From: Oxyruncus cristatus
Taxonomy: Eukaryota > Chordata > Aves > Passeriformes > Cotingidae
Assembly: GCA_013399855.1 (NCBI GenBank)
Contig: VXAY01002056.1
Coordinates: 710,031 to 774,030 of the forward strand
DNA: 64,000 bases
Direction: 5' to 3'
Position 1 is the stretch's first letter. Each line of letters opens with the position of its first letter. Positions 61,902 to 64,000 of the stretch are shown piece after piece. The notes beneath the pieces are model-generated. The model saw only the letters and a list, made by a program, of their open reading frames with translations, ran no database searches and was not told the DNA's origin. The translations under genes were made by a program, and so were the position numbers.

Positions 61902-64000
61902 GTAAATGCCGCTTTTGGTATTAAGCATCTTAATCTCACCCTGGAGGCGTTTTAGTCTAGGCTGAACCCTCTTTGTGGGGCCTCCCAGACAGCATCTGCA
62001 GCTTTGATTTGTCAACAGCAAGTCTCTGCTATTATCATGCACCAGATACATTGAAAGCACAGCATTACCAGGTGCCTTGATATGGCAGTTAGAAAGGCTG
62101 CATCACAATATATGGTTTAGAGAATAGCAATACTATTTCATAAAAGCTGGAAGATGCCTTGCTAACTAAGAGGGCAACTACTTAAGCAAAGTCATAGTTT
62201 TCAGTAGAGTACTAAGCCAAGGCCTATGTGGAAGCTGAATGTGTACAGCAAGGCATGACTTCATTTTTCTTCTGTCCCAAATTGCCTCATTATTGTGTAA
62301 ATATGTTCCATAATGCAGTTTCAGTTAAGCTGTCCTATCTCCTTTCCTTATGCAGTCCCTCCCTTTGTGGATCCACCTATGCAGATGACATCTTTTCTTC
62401 AGTATTTCTTCTACAACCAGGAGCTCCCCCACATTCACTCATAGCAAAAGCAGTACTTTCTGTCCTGTCTGCCACAGTGGTTATCCCCTCACATATGTAG
62501 GTATCCCATGGAGAGTACAGAAAGACTTAGAGCAAGAGTGGACTTCAGTAGTATTTGTTTTCCGTGTCCCTGGGACAAGCTTCCTCAGCTTGGTCACAAG
62601 CAACCTCTTGGGCTGGCTCCCTGCCTGCTTATTCTCCTCAGAAATCACCTCAGTGGGGGATGCTGAGGTGGCCTTTCTCATGACAATAAAAGGTGTGACT
62701 GCAGAGCACTGGATTGCAAGCAACGTACTTTTCACACTAAGCAGAAAGTAACCTTTCAGGACCAAATTGATGGAGCATAGTCCCATCATTTCTTTAAATT
62801 AAGGGGTTATTTAAGCATCTTTAAAGCTTTCAATAGGCAAAAGTTTGAAGGAGAGCAGTAGATTGCATTTGCCAATTAGACAAGCCTCCTTTGGAGAAAT
62901 ACCTCCACAGACAGCTCTCCATTGCCAGGACACAGGTTTAGAGTTATAGTGTCAGGGAGGGCTGGAATGCTTTCACATCTTTTTAACCCAGTTGTCCTTT
63001 TTTTTTTTTTTATTGATTACATGAAAGGAAAAATCACTGTTGGGAGTCAGAACCTTCTCTGTTCAAACTCATCCACTTCCATTGTTACATATGAAGCTAT
63101 GTAGAACATCTATCAAAATGTGCTGCTCCTGACTTTCAGATCATTAGATGTATGTACCTAACGCAAATTAGAGGTGTTGACCCAGCAGTTAAACTGGGTG
63201 ACGGGAAACCACAGTCCCTGCCACAGAAAGGCAATTATTTTAACATCCCTTCAGAAAAATAACATGCTAATTTACAGAAGGAAATTCACTCAGACCTTGC
63301 TGCCCTGTAAGCAGAGCCAATGCAGTGAAAGCAACACCACACAAATAGTGCACTGCTGCTACTAATATCCATTTCCTGTATTGCTTAAGTTACAGCCTGG
63401 GGAATGGGGGCCTGCTACCAAGTTTCCTCCTAAGAAACAATGTATACAGGAGGATGAGTTTCTTTCCTACTTCCTGTTCAGATTTAGCAGAGAATTTTGT
63501 TAATTCTGCACAGAGCACAGATTTTTATTGGTCAGGATGCTACAGGACGCATGAGGTACAGAGCTGCAGGCTCTCTGCTGAGCAGGATATTACGCAAACC
63601 TTCTGAAGAGAAAGAGCTTCCTGTGCATCTGACAAAGTCTTCACGATGTTCCCTTCTGCTCCACCACATCCGGCTTTCAGCCATGGCCCACAAAAGCCAT
63701 CCCTGCCTTGTCCTCTCCAACACAGTTGGAAAGGACAGACCCCTTTACAGTCAGACAGGAAGGAGCAGAGGACCAAAGTGAATGTTTATTCCTTGCAGGC
63801 AGCAGGAGTAGAGACCATTGCCAAAAGCCTCAGAGATACTTTTCAGCTGTGTACCGTCAATGGACCCAGACTGGAAGGTGGCAACATTCCTTACTGTGTG
63901 AGGCACCTGTTCTCCTTCCTGCCCAGACCTTTCTTGTCCCTTGCTTGGAGCAGGAAGCCTTTGAAAAATGGAGAGCCATGATAGTAAAGCAACCTCATGA
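61902..64000. other. LYSMD2 intron 2 up to the right edge
   Basis: 2.1 kb after GTAAAT. I looked for the short terminal LYSMD2 exon on the + strand and for SCG3 exons on the minus strand (its neighbour in other vertebrates, from memory) and found neither. A T14 run lies at 62998-63011. Open frames near 63.5-63.98 kb are not recognised. Confidence 0.6.

Noticed and set aside
63497..63981. Overlapping + frames near the right edge as a LYSMD2 terminal exon
   Set aside because: None contains the expected short C-terminal tail or joins in the required phase.
1..64000. CRISPR arrays, operons, prophage, bacterial defence or tRNA/rRNA genes
   Set aside because: The window is clearly vertebrate with spliced genes. 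I saw no regularly spaced repeats, rRNA-like sequence or tRNA cloverleaf with conserved boxes; a tRNAscan or Rfam run was not possible here.

Overview
This is a vertebrate nuclear window, almost certainly from a bird. The evidence is CR1-type LINE fragments with the typical avian 3' end, compact GT-AG introns, AT-rich intergenic DNA with two short GC-rich islands, and proteins that read as slightly diverged versions of mammalian orthologues. I see no prokaryotic, phage, CRISPR or defence content, and no undescribed multi-gene system. The window carries one complete gene and one partial gene in repeat-poor non-coding DNA, with two assembly gaps.

Layout. 1-215 is a GC- and CpG-rich island running off the left edge, a plausible promoter/5' exon for the next gene. 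10112-29733 holds the complete coding region of TMOD2 (neuronal tropomodulin, + strand) in nine coding exons. All splice sites are GT-AG, the phases agree, and the joined frame is 351 codons, the length of mammalian TMOD2. A 3' UTR probably follows to a poly(A) signal near 31.85 or 33.17 kb. 33.48-33.95 kb is a decayed CR1 reverse-transcriptase fragment. 36727-36743 is a short N gap directly after a run of nine G. 36.7-55.3 kb is intergenic with no recognisable gene. 55.35-56.69 kb is a cluster of three CR1 3' ends in alternating orientation, surrounding a 241-base N gap and the surviving end of LYSMD2 exon 1. LYSMD2 (LysM-domain protein 2, + strand) is partial: the start of exon 1 lies in the gap, the second coding exon is at 61564-61901, and the last coding exon is not in the window.

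Biology. Tropomodulin-2 caps actin filament pointed ends together with tropomyosin, mainly in neurons. LYSMD2 has one LysM domain and little known function. They are neighbours in other vertebrates but not known partners. The most useful observation is gene order. From memory, TMOD2 and LYSMD2 are divergent (head to head) in mammals and TMOD3 follows TMOD2. Here TMOD2 and LYSMD2 lie on the same strand about 27 kb apart with no TMOD3 between them, and an N gap lies between them. That means either a lineage-specific local inversion or a misoriented contig.
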